A DNA stretch of 64,000 bases from Lysobacter enzymogenes (GTDB lineage: Bacteria; Pseudomonadota; Gammaproteobacteria; Xanthomonadales; Xanthomonadaceae), in the NCBI RefSeq assembly GCF_023617245.1, contig NZ_CP067396.1, positions 1,178,001 through 1,242,000 on the forward strand. Reading direction: 5' to 3'. Both the position numbers and the translations under genes were made by a program. Positions within the stretch are counted from its first letter, which is position 1. Each line of letters starts with the position of its first letter. Under the pieces are notes generated by a model, which was given only the letters and a program-made list of their open reading frames with translations, had not been told where the DNA came from and searched no databases. Of the stretch, positions 43,287 through 51,203 are shown one piece after another.

Positions 43287-44171
43287 ATGAAGCGCATCCT
43301 CTTCGCCGTGCTCGGCGCCATCAGCCTGTCCGCCTGTGCCCAGGCGCCGCAGGGCGCCGCCGCCGCGGCCAAGACCGATCCGGCCAAGGCCGACGCCGCC
43401 CAGCCGGCGGTGCCGACCGGCAACGCGCCCAAGGTCGCCGCCGGCAGCGCCGACGCGCGCGCGGTCGAAGCCGTGCGCACGCTCAACCCGAAGGTCGACA
43501 TCGACAAGGTCGGCCCGGCGCCGATGCCGGGCTTCCGCGAGGCGGTGGTCGGCGGCCAGGTGGTCTACGTCAGCGACGACGGCCGCTACCTGTTCCTGCC
43601 CGGCTCCGGTGGCGCGCTGTTCGACACCAAGGCCAAGCGCAACGTGATGGAAGACACCCTGGCCGGCATGCGCCGCGACCTGCTCAAGACCATCCCGGCC
43701 AGCGAGCGCATCGTGTTCGCCCCGCCGAACCCCAAGCACACCGTCACCATCTTCACCGACGTGGAATGCGGCTACTGCCGCAAGCTGCACAGCGAGATCG
43801 CCGAGTACAACCGCCAGGGCATCGCGGTGGAGTACCTGGCGTTCCCGCGCATGGGCATCGGCAGCGAGGACTACAAGAAGATGGTGTCGGTGTGGTGCGC
43901 GACCGACCGCCGCAAGGCCCTGACCGACGCCAAGTCCGACCACGGCGCGGTGTCGTCGAAGCAGTGCAAGAACTCGGTCGAGCAGCAGTACGAAGTCGGC
44001 CAGCGCGCCGGCCTGACCGGCACCCCGATGATCCTGAACGTCGACGGCGTCCAGCTCGGCGGCTACGTGCCGCCGGCGCAGCTGCGCGAGGCGCTGGACA
44101 AGCTGGCGGCCGAGTCCAAGACCGCGGCCAAGCCGGCCGCGGCGGTGGCGACCCCGGTCGGCGGCCTGTAA
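43287..44171 (+). CDS. dsbC: DsbC-type disulfide isomerase, lipoprotein, copy 2
   Basis: A 294-residue paralogue of the preceding gene, nearly identical through the catalytic half (CGYCRKLHSEIAEYNRQGIA in both) and the same lipobox (ISLSAC). It differs in the linker after the lipobox and at positions around the second cysteine pair (VWCATD...SSKQCKN). The cis-proline motif reads TGTPMI. A perfect terminator follows 28 nt after the stop. Two adjacent copies may allow different substrates or simply dosage; the sequence does not decide. Confidence 0.92.
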   Translation: MKRILFAVLGAISLSACAQAPQGAAAAAKTDPAKADAAQPAVPTGNAPKVAAGSADARAVEAVRTLNPKVDIDKVGPAPMPGFREAVVGGQVVYVSDDGRYLFLPGSGGALFDTKAKRNVMEDTLAGMRRDLLKTIPASERIVFAPPNPKHTVTIFTDVECGYCRKLHSEIAEYNRQGIAVEYLAFPRMGIGSEDYKKMVSVWCATDRRKALTDAKSDHGAVSSKQCKNSVEQQYEVGQRAGLTGTPMILNVDGVQLGGYVPPAQLREALDKLAAESKTAAKPAAAVATPVGGL

Positions 44172-44199
44172 GCCCGGCCCGCCCCGGCAGCTTTGCCCG

Positions 44200-44223
44200 A
44201 AAGGCCCGCGCGAGCGGGCCTTT
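44200..44223 (+). terminator. Terminator after the second dsbC
   Basis: A 10-bp stem AAAGGCCCGC / GCGGGCCTTT with a GCGA loop lies 28 nt after the stop. It ends in TTT and can work in both directions. Confidence 0.8.
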
Positions 44224-44262
44224 CGCCGTTTCCGGCCCGCCCGCGGGCATCCCGATGGCCCC

Positions 44263-44397
44263 CTGCAGGAGCGGCGCAAGCCGCGACCGCGACCACGCAG
44301 CCGCCGGCGCAAACCACGACCGGGCGCGATTTCGCCGCGCATCCGGACAACGCCGCCCGCCCAGGCCGCGCGGTCGCGGCTCGCGCCGCTCCTGCAG
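44263..44397. repeat. REP-type inverted pair upstream of purL
   Basis: The left arm CTGCAGGAGCGGCGCAAGCC (to GCGACCGCG) at 44263-44291 faces its inverse at 44369-44397 (CGCGGTCGCGGCTCGCGCCG, then CTCCTGCAG). The spacer contains GCGCGATTTCGCC, related to the GTGATTTCGCC in the spacer at 40055-40184, so the whole unit, not only the arms, appears to be shared. Confidence 0.85.
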
Positions 44398-44466
44398 GGG
44401 CGGCCGAACCGTCGATCCCCGGCGGCCGTTCGGTCCCCCGACCCCGAGCCCCGCCGGCCCTTCGGG

Positions 44467-44472
44467 TACAAT
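44467..44472 (+). promoter_or_regulatory. Candidate -10 element of purL
   Basis: TACAAT lies 32 nt before the purL ATG at 44504. It includes an in-frame ATG (44471) that would extend the protein by 11 residues; if this is the -10, that upstream ATG cannot be the start. No good -35 is seen. The gap 44172-44503 otherwise holds the terminator and REP pair listed. Confidence 0.4.
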
Positions 44473-44503
44473 GACGGGCCCTGCGTTGCACGGTTCTTCG
44501 GAC

Positions 44504-47500
44504 ATGATCGTCCTCGAGGGCCCCTCGGCCCTGTCTTCGTTCCGCCGCGAGCGGCTGCAAGCCCGCCTGTCCGCCCTCCATCCCTCCGTCCGCCTGCTCG
44601 ATGCCTGGCCCGTGTACTGGGTCGAGCCCGAGTCCGGCCGCGCGCCCGACGACGCCACCCTGCGCCGCATCCTGCAGGCCGAAGCGGCGCAAGCCGCGCG
44701 CGCCGACGGCGCCGTGTCGCGCTACGCGACCCCGCGCCTGGGCACGCTGTCGCCGTGGGCCAGCAAGGCCACCGAGCTGCTGCGCGGCGCCGGCCAGCCG
44801 GTCAAGCGGGTCGAACGCGGCCTGCGCTACGACCTGGCCGGATGGCCGGACGACGCGCCGACCCAGGGCGCGCTGGCCAAGGTCCTGCACGATCCGATGA
44901 CCCAGTCGCTGCTGGAAGCGCGCGACGACGCGGCCGCGTTGTTCGCGACGCCGGCGCGCGGCGAACTCGAACGCATCGCCCTGGACGAACTGGAAGCCGC
45001 CAACGCCCGCCTCGGCCTGGCCCTGGCCGAGGACGAGATCGCCTACCTGCGCGAGCGCTACACCGCGCTCGGCCGCGCCCCGGCCGACGTCGAACTGATG
45101 ATGTTCGCCCAGGCCAACTCCGAGCACTGCCGGCACAAGATCTTCAACGCATCCTGGACTCTCGACGGCCGCGACCAGCCGCAGTCGCTGTTCAAGATGA
45201 TCAAGTACACCCACGCGCAGACGCCCGAGAACACGCTCTCGGCATACAGCGACAACGCCGCGGTGGTGGAAGGCTATCCGGCGCGCCGGTTCCGCCCGCA
45301 GCCGGGCAGCCAGGCCTACGCGGCCGAAGCGCAGGTCGACTCGGCGTTCTGCATCAAGGTCGAGACCCACAACCATCCGACCGCGATCGCTCCCTTTCCA
45401 GGAGCGAGCACCGGCAACGGCGGCGAGATCCGCGACGAAGGCGCGACCGGCCGCGGCGGCCGGCCCAAGGCCGGCCTGTGCGGTTTCAGCGTCTCGCACC
45501 TGCGCATCCCGACCCTGCCGCAACCGTGGGAAGGCGCGCGCGCGCTGAACCCGCGCATGGCGCCGGCGCTGGAGATCATGCTCGACGGCCCGATCGGCGC
45601 GGCGGCGTTCAACAACGAATTCGGCCGGCCCAACCTGGTCGGCTATTTCCGCAGCTTCGAACTCGGCCAGGGCGAGATCGCCCGCGCCTACGACAAGCCG
45701 ATCATGCTCGCCGGCGGCCTCGGCGCGATCGACCGCGTGCAGGTCGCCAAGCGCGGGCTCAAGCCCGGCCATGCGGTGATCGTGCTCGGCGGCCCGGCGA
45801 TGCTGATCGGCCTGGGCGGCGGCGCGGCCAGCTCGGTCGCGTCCGGCGACAGCGACGAGTCGCTCGACTTCGCCAGCGTGCAGCGCGACAACCCGGAGAT
45901 GGAGCGCCGCTGCCAGGAAGTGATCGACCGCTGCGTCGCGCTCGGCGACGCCAACCCGATCGACAGCGCCCACGACGTCGGCGCCGGCGGCCTGTCCAAC
46001 GCGATCCCCGAACTGCTGCACGACTCCAGCCTCGGCGGCGTGATCGATCTGGCGCGCGTGCCCAGCGACGATCCCTCGCTGTCGCCGATGCAGCTGTGGT
46101 GCAACGAATCGCAGGAGCGCTACGTGCTCGGTCTGCCGGCAGACCGCGTGGCCGACTTCGCCGCGATTTGCGAACGCGAGCGCTGCCCGTTCGCGGTGGT
46201 CGGCTATGCCACCGCCGAGGAGCATCTGGTCGTCGGCTACGGCGCGACGGTCGAGAACGCGCGCGAAAGCGGCCGCGACTGGCCGATCGACCTGCCGATG
46301 GACGTGCTGTTCGGCAAGCCGCCGAAGATGCACCGCGACACCCGCCACCCGGCGCCCGCGCCGTGGCCGGAACTGGACTGGAGCGGCCTGGACCTGCGCG
46401 AAGCCGGCCTGCGCGTGCTCGCCCATCCGACCGTGGCGGCGAAGAACTTCCTCATCACCATCGGCGACCGCACCGTCGGCGGCCTGGTCGCGCGCGACCA
46501 GATGGTCGGCCCGTGGCAAGTGCCGGTGGCCGATTGCGCGATCACCCTCAGCGGCTTCGACGGTTTCGTCGGCGAAGCGATGGCGATCGGCGAACGCACC
46601 CCGCTGGCCCTGCTCGACGCGGCCGCGGCCGCGCGCATGGCGGTCGGCGAAGCGATCACCAACCTGTGCGCGGCGCCGGTGGAATCGCTGAACCGGATCA
46701 AGCTGTCGGCGAACTGGATGGCGGCCGCATCGCACCCGGGCGAAGACGCGTTGCTGTTCGACGCGGTCAAGGCCGTCGGCATGGAACTGTGTCCCGAGCT
46801 CGAACTGAGCATTCCGGTCGGCAAGGATTCGCTGTCGATGCAGGCGCAGTGGAGCGGGGACCGGGGACCGGGGACCGGGGACCCGGATGCCGATGCCTCT
46901 ACCGGTCCCGGGTCCCCGGTCCCCGGTCCCGTGACGCACAAATCGGTGTCGCCGGTGTCGCTGATCGTCAGCGCGTTCGCGCCGGTGGTCGACGTGCGCC
47001 AGCAACTGACGCCGCTGCTGTCGCGCGAAGCCGAGACCGAGCTGTGGCTGATCGGCCTCGGCGCGGGCAAGCAGCGCCTGGGCGGTTCGGTGCTGGCGCA
47101 GGTGCATCCGCACGCCGGCGCCGGCAATGCGTCCGACGGCGGCGGCCTGCCGGCGTTCGCCGGCGCGCCGGGCGAGAACGCGCGCCATGGCAGCGGCGTG
47201 CCCGATCTCGACAGCCCGCAGCGCCTGCGCGATTTCTTCGAACTGATCCGCGACGCGCGCGAGGCCGGCCTGCTGCTGGCCTACCACGACCGCAGCGACG
47301 GCGGCGCGTTCGCCGCGCTCGCGGAAATGGCGTTCTGCTCGCGCCTGGGCCTGGACATCAGCCTCGACGGCTGGGGCGAGGACCCGTTCCGCACCCTGTT
47401 CAACGAAGAGCTCGGCGCGATCGTGCAGATCCACGACGAAGACCGCGCGGTGTTCGCCGACCTGGTCGCGCGCCACGGCCTGATCGACTGCGCCCAGCGC

Positions 47501-48514
47501 ATCGCCAAGCCGACCACGGCGCCGTCGGTGCGGGTCAAGGACGACGGCAAGATCCTGGTCGAATGGCGCTGGGACGAGCTGTTCGACGCCTGGTGGTCGA
47601 CCAGCCACGCGCTGCAGAAGCTGCGCGACAACCCCGACTGCGCCGACGAGGAACGCGCGCTCGCGCGCGACTTCGCCGCGCCGGGGTTGAAGCCGAAGCT
47701 CAACTTCGATCCGAACGAAGACATCGCCGCACCCTTCATCAACACGGGTGCGCGGCCGAAGGTGGCGATCCTGCGCGAGCAGGGCGTCAACGGCCAGATC
47801 GAAATGGCGGCCGCGTTCGACCAGGCCGGTTTCGAAGCCTTCGACGTGCACATGAGCGACCTGATCTCGGGCCGCTTCGACCTCGCCGAGTTCAAGGGCT
47901 TCGCCGCCTGCGGCGGCTTCAGCTACGGCGACGTGCTAGGCGCGGGCCGCGGCTGGGCCACCAGCATCCTGGAACGCAGCGCGCTGCGCGACGCCTTCGC
48001 CGCGTTCTTCGCGCGCGAGGACAGCTTCTCGCTCGGCGTGTGCAACGGCTGCCAGATGCTGGCCCAGCTCAAGCCGATCGTGCCCGGCGCCGAGCACTGG
48101 CCGGTGTTCCTGCGCAACCGCAGCGAACAGTTCGAAGCGCGCCTGGGCCTGCTGGAAGTGGTCGAATCGCCGTCGCTGTTCCTGCGCGGCATGGCCGGCT
48201 CGCGCATCCCGGTCGCGGTCGCGCACGGCGAAGGCCGCGCCAGCTTCGCCGACAACCTCGACCAGAGCGCGGCCGACATCGCCCTGCGCTACATCGACGG
48301 CGACGGCCGCGTGGCCGAGCGTTACCCGCTCAACCCCAACGGCTCGCCCGACGGCATCGCCGGCCTGAGCAGCCGCGACGGCCGCGCGACGATCCTGATG
48401 CCGCACCCCGAGCGCACCCTGCGCGCGGCCAACTTCAGTTGGGCGCCGAAGGACTGGGCCGGGGATTCGCCGTGGCTGCGGATGTTCCGCAATGCGCGGG
48501 TGTGGGTCGGATAA
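44504..48514 (+). CDS. purL: Phosphoribosylformylglycinamidine synthase
   Basis: A 1336-residue single-chain FGAM synthase of purine synthesis. It converts FGAR, ATP and glutamine to FGAM. Segments in order: the N-terminal PurS-like part, the ATP site (MMFAQANSEHCRHKIFNASW; VETHNHPTAIAPFPGASTGNGGEIRDEG), the second AIRS-like half, and a C-terminal glutamine amidotransferase with the nucleophile in LGVCNGCQMLAQL and the His/Glu pair in MPHPERTLRAAN. It is about 22 residues longer than expected at 46856-46930, where a palindromic sequence is inserted in frame. The ATG at 44504 is preferred over 44471. Confidence 0.96.
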   Translation: MIVLEGPSALSSFRRERLQARLSALHPSVRLLDAWPVYWVEPESGRAPDDATLRRILQAEAAQAARADGAVSRYATPRLGTLSPWASKATELLRGAGQPVKRVERGLRYDLAGWPDDAPTQGALAKVLHDPMTQSLLEARDDAAALFATPARGELERIALDELEAANARLGLALAEDEIAYLRERYTALGRAPADVELMMFAQANSEHCRHKIFNASWTLDGRDQPQSLFKMIKYTHAQTPENTLSAYSDNAAVVEGYPARRFRPQPGSQAYAAEAQVDSAFCIKVETHNHPTAIAPFPGASTGNGGEIRDEGATGRGGRPKAGLCGFSVSHLRIPTLPQPWEGARALNPRMAPALEIMLDGPIGAAAFNNEFGRPNLVGYFRSFELGQGEIARAYDKPIMLAGGLGAIDRVQVAKRGLKPGHAVIVLGGPAMLIGLGGGAASSVASGDSDESLDFASVQRDNPEMERRCQEVIDRCVALGDANPIDSAHDVGAGGLSNAIPELLHDSSLGGVIDLARVPSDDPSLSPMQLWCNESQERYVLGLPADRVADFAAICERERCPFAVVGYATAEEHLVVGYGATVENARESGRDWPIDLPMDVLFGKPPKMHRDTRHPAPAPWPELDWSGLDLREAGLRVLAHPTVAAKNFLITIGDRTVGGLVARDQMVGPWQVPVADCAITLSGFDGFVGEAMAIGERTPLALLDAAAAARMAVGEAITNLCAAPVESLNRIKLSANWMAAASHPGEDALLFDAVKAVGMELCPELELSIPVGKDSLSMQAQWSGDRGPGTGDPDADASTGPGSPVPGPVTHKSVSPVSLIVSAFAPVVDVRQQLTPLLSREAETELWLIGLGAGKQRLGGSVLAQVHPHAGAGNASDGGGLPAFAGAPGENARHGSGVPDLDSPQRLRDFFELIRDAREAGLLLAYHDRSDGGAFAALAEMAFCSRLGLDISLDGWGEDPFRTLFNEELGAIVQIHDEDRAVFADLVARHGLIDCAQRIAKPTTAPSVRVKDDGKILVEWRWDELFDAWWSTSHALQKLRDNPDCADEERALARDFAAPGLKPKLNFDPNEDIAAPFINTGARPKVAILREQGVNGQIEMAAAFDQAGFEAFDVHMSDLISGRFDLAEFKGFAACGGFSYGDVLGAGRGWATSILERSALRDAFAAFFAREDSFSLGVCNGCQMLAQLKPIVPGAEHWPVFLRNRSEQFEARLGLLEVVESPSLFLRGMAGSRIPVAVAHGEGRASFADNLDQSAADIALRYIDGDGRVAERYPLNPNGSPDGIAGLSSRDGRATILMPHPERTLRAANFSWAPKDWAGDSPWLRMFRNARVWVG
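46856..46930. repeat. Palindromic GGGGACC repeat inserted in frame within purL
   Basis: Direct GGGGACC repeats run from 46856 to 46883. A 23-bp stem (46864-46886 with 46908-46930) is made from them and their inverse, with a 21-nt loop. It encodes SGDRGPGTGDPDADAST and a Gly/Pro-rich stretch in a place where E. coli PurL has a short linker between the IPVGKDS and SPLSLVISAF blocks. The reading frame is kept. Confidence 0.88.
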
Positions 48515-48542
48515 GCTGACAGCCGTCGCGACCTCGACGAAG

Positions 48543-48572
48543 CAACGGGCGCCTTGAGCGCCCGTTGTTTTT
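48543..48572 (+). terminator. Rho-independent terminator of purL
   Basis: A 10-bp stem CAACGGGCGC / GCGCCCGTTG with a CTTGA loop is followed by TTTTT, 28 nt after the purL stop. Confidence 0.92.
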
Positions 48573-48636
48573 CGCGCCGCCTCGACGGCGGTGGAGCGCG
48601 TATGCATCCGCAGTATCGATGACTAGGGGCCATCGG

Positions 48637-49098
48637 ATGAAAAAGATCGCCGTTGCGATAGCGCTGGCGTGTGCGGCGGGATTCGCTGTCGTGTTTTTCC
48701 CGGCAGGCCTGGAAGCCGACAACGATCACTTCGAGCCCTTGAGCCGCTCGGACTTCGGGCTGCTGCGCGAACAGGCGATCGCGGCCGGCGAACCGTTGCG
48801 ACCGCTGGGCATCACGGTATCGGCGGGAGATTCGGGATCGCAGTCGGTTCAATTCGAATGCAGAGGCGTCCCGGAGCTGGTATTGATCAACGACGAACGC
48901 GCGTTCTCCATCCTGACCAGCGCCGGTGCCGCCCGGCGCGCGCCTGGGGTGATCGGGTTCCGGGATCGCTTGCTGCCGCGATTGCGCCGCCTGGCTGGGC
49001 AGCCGGTCAAGCCGCCGGCCTCGCAACCCGGCGCGTTCGAGGCATTCGTGCTCAGGCAGCGCGACGGCATCGATCTGCGGGCCGATTGCTCCAAATGA
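48637..49098 (+). CDS. Hypothetical exported protein
   Basis: A 153-residue protein I do not recognise. The ATG at 48637 opens a signal peptide (MKKIAVAIALACAAGFAVVF) after AGGGGCC. The mature part has two cysteines (VQFECRG near the middle and LRADCSK at the end) that could pair in the periplasm. SDFGLLREQAIAAGEPLRPL and a basic RDRLLPRLRRLAG follow. It is isolated between the purL terminator and the secretion operon. No membrane segment is seen beyond the signal. Confidence 0.72.
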   Translation: MKKIAVAIALACAAGFAVVFFPAGLEADNDHFEPLSRSDFGLLREQAIAAGEPLRPLGITVSAGDSGSQSVQFECRGVPELVLINDERAFSILTSAGAARRAPGVIGFRDRLLPRLRRLAGQPVKPPASQPGAFEAFVLRQRDGIDLRADCSK

Positions 49099-49436
49099 AT
49101 CGGAGGGCTCGCAGCGGGAGGGCCGGCGCAACCGGGTACCGCGGCAAACGATCCGGTCGAGTGCCGCCATGGGCCGGGCGCGATATCCACAACATCTCGA
49201 TTCCGACAAGCCGGCGGTGCCGGCGATGGTCAGGAGAAATGTGACCAGGGCTATAAATCGGCCGGCCCGGGTTGCTTTCTCGCATACTGAAACGTCCGCG
49301 TACTACTCTGCTCAGATTGCCCCAAGGCGCCCGCGCCACGGGCTTTTCGCGGCTTTGCCGGAACTGGCAAACAGCGCGATCGAAACTGCTAAAGTCAGGA
49401 GTCACCCGCGACTGGGTGAATGCGCAGGAGCGTGAT
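49099..49436 (+). promoter_or_regulatory. Leader/promoter region of the type II secretion operon
   Basis: A 338-bp gap upstream of gspE. The segment around 49240-49320 (GTGACCAGGGCTATAAATCG, then CGCATACTGAAACG) is less GC-rich than its surroundings and is the likely promoter zone, but I cannot place -35/-10 boxes with confidence. The frame of gspE stays open through part of it, from 49272. Confidence 0.4.
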
Positions 49437-51203
49437 GTGAATGCTGTAGCCCACACTACCGATGCGGATGCCGGCGCCGAACCCGGCGCGGCCGTGGCCG
49501 CGGACGGCCAGGCCGCGGTCGACGCGCGCATCGTCGACGCGTTGCTGGCCAAGGGCCGGCTCAAGGACGCCGACCTGGCCCGCGCGCGCCGCCTGCAGGA
49601 GGAAACCGGCGGCAGCCTGCTGGCGCTGCTGGCCCGCCTGGGCCTGGTGTCCGAGCGCGACCACGCCGAGACCGTCGCGGCGGTGCTGGGCCTGCCGCTG
49701 GTCAGCGTCAAGGACGCGCCGGAGCTGCCGCCCGAGGGCGTCAGCCTGACCCCGAAGTTCATGAAGCAGTTCGCCGTGTGCCCGGTGGCCGAGAGCGAGA
49801 CCCACGTCGATGTGCTGATGGCCGATCCGCAGGACGGCTACCAGCTCGACGCGCTGCGCCTGGCCAGCGGCGGCCGCCAGATCCGCCCGGCGGTGGCGCT
49901 GCGCGCCGAGGTCGGCGACCTGGTCGAGCGCTGGTTCGGCCAGGGCCGCAGCGCCATGGGCGCGATCGTGGAGACCGCCGAAGGCGAGGGCAGCGGCGAC
50001 CTCGACGACGTCGAGCACCTGCGCGACCTGGCCTCGGAAGCGCCGGTGATCCGGCTGGTGAACCTGGTGATCCAGCGCGCGGTCGAGCTGCGCGCGTCCG
50101 ACATCCACATCGAGCCGTTCGAGAACCGGCTCAAGGTGCGCTACCGCATCGACGGCGTGCTGGCCGAGGGCGAGAGCCCGCCGGCCAACCTGACCGCGGC
50201 GGTGATCAGCCGCATCAAGATCATGGCCAAGCTCAACATCGCCGAGCGCCGGCTGCCGCAGGACGGCCGCATCATGCTGCGGGTGCAGGGCAAGGAGCTC
50301 GACCTGCGCGTGAGCACGGTGCCGACCGCGCACGGCGAGTCGGTGGTGATGCGTCTGCTCGACCGCGAAACGGTGGTGTTCGACTTCTACAAGCTCGGCT
50401 TCACCGACGAATTCCTGCCGCAGTTCCAGAAGGTGCTCGACCAGCCGCACGGGATCATGCTGGTGACCGGCCCGACCGGCTCGGGCAAGACCACCACGCT
50501 GTACACCGCGCTGAGCAAGCTCAACACCAGCGACGTCAAGATCATCACCGTCGAGGACCCGGTCGAGTACCAGATCGAGGGCATCAACCAGATCCAGGCC
50601 AAGCCGCAGATCGGCCTGGACTTCGCCCACGCCCTGCGCTCGATCGTGCGCCAGGACCCGGACATCATCATGATCGGCGAAATGCGCGATCTGGAGACCT
50701 GCCGGATCGCGATCCAGTCGGCGCTGACCGGCCACTTGGTCTTGTCGACGCTGCACACCAACAACGCCGCCGGCGGCATCACCCGCCTGCTCGACATGGG
50801 CGTCGAGGACTATCTGCTGACCTCGACCATCAACGGCATCCTCGCCCAGCGCCTGGTGCGCCGGCTGGAGCCGACCCATGCCGAGAAATACCCGGCCTCG
50901 CCCGAGGAAATCGAAAAGTTCTCGCTGCGCCGCTACCAGCCCGAAGGCGAGATTTATCTGTACCGCCCGCGTGGATCGGCGCTCGCGCCGAGCGGCTACC
51001 ACGGCCGCACCACGATCATGGAGTTCCTGGTCATGAACGACGAACTGCGCCGCGCGGTGATGCGCCATGCCGGCATGGGCGAGATCGAGCAGATCGCGCG
51101 CGAGACCGCGAGCATGCGCACCATGTACGAGGACGGCATCGCCAAGGCGCTGGCGGGGCTGACCACGATCGAGGAAGTGCTGCGGGTGACCGAGGACGCA
51201 TGA
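49437..51203 (+). CDS. gspE: Type II secretion ATPase GspE (XpsE)
   Basis: The 588-residue cytoplasmic ATPase that powers pseudopilus assembly. The N-terminal GspE/MshEN domains occupy about residues 25-170. The ATPase core has Walker A GPTGSGKTTTLY, the Asp box (IITVEDPVEYQIEGINQIQ), Walker B RQDPDIIMIGEMRD and the His box STLHTNNAAGGITRLLDMG. The GTG at 49437 is chosen for its GGAG 6 nt upstream; the frame continues upstream to 49272. The C-terminal tetracysteine zinc motif of most GspE proteins is missing: that segment reads LEPTHAEKYPAS and GSALAPSGYHGRT. Confidence 0.95.
   Translation: MNAVAHTTDADAGAEPGAAVAADGQAAVDARIVDALLAKGRLKDADLARARRLQEETGGSLLALLARLGLVSERDHAETVAAVLGLPLVSVKDAPELPPEGVSLTPKFMKQFAVCPVAESETHVDVLMADPQDGYQLDALRLASGGRQIRPAVALRAEVGDLVERWFGQGRSAMGAIVETAEGEGSGDLDDVEHLRDLASEAPVIRLVNLVIQRAVELRASDIHIEPFENRLKVRYRIDGVLAEGESPPANLTAAVISRIKIMAKLNIAERRLPQDGRIMLRVQGKELDLRVSTVPTAHGESVVMRLLDRETVVFDFYKLGFTDEFLPQFQKVLDQPHGIMLVTGPTGSGKTTTLYTALSKLNTSDVKIITVEDPVEYQIEGINQIQAKPQIGLDFAHALRSIVRQDPDIIMIGEMRDLETCRIAIQSALTGHLVLSTLHTNNAAGGITRLLDMGVEDYLLTSTINGILAQRLVRRLEPTHAEKYPASPEEIEKFSLRRYQPEGEIYLYRPRGSALAPSGYHGRTTIMEFLVMNDELRRAVMRHAGMGEIEQIARETASMRTMYEDGIAKALAGLTTIEEVLRVTEDA

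Noticed and set aside
44063..47851. 1262-codon minus-strand open frame opposite purL
   Set aside because: It mirrors purL codons; no domain is recognisable and the plus frame encodes a complete, motif-rich enzyme.
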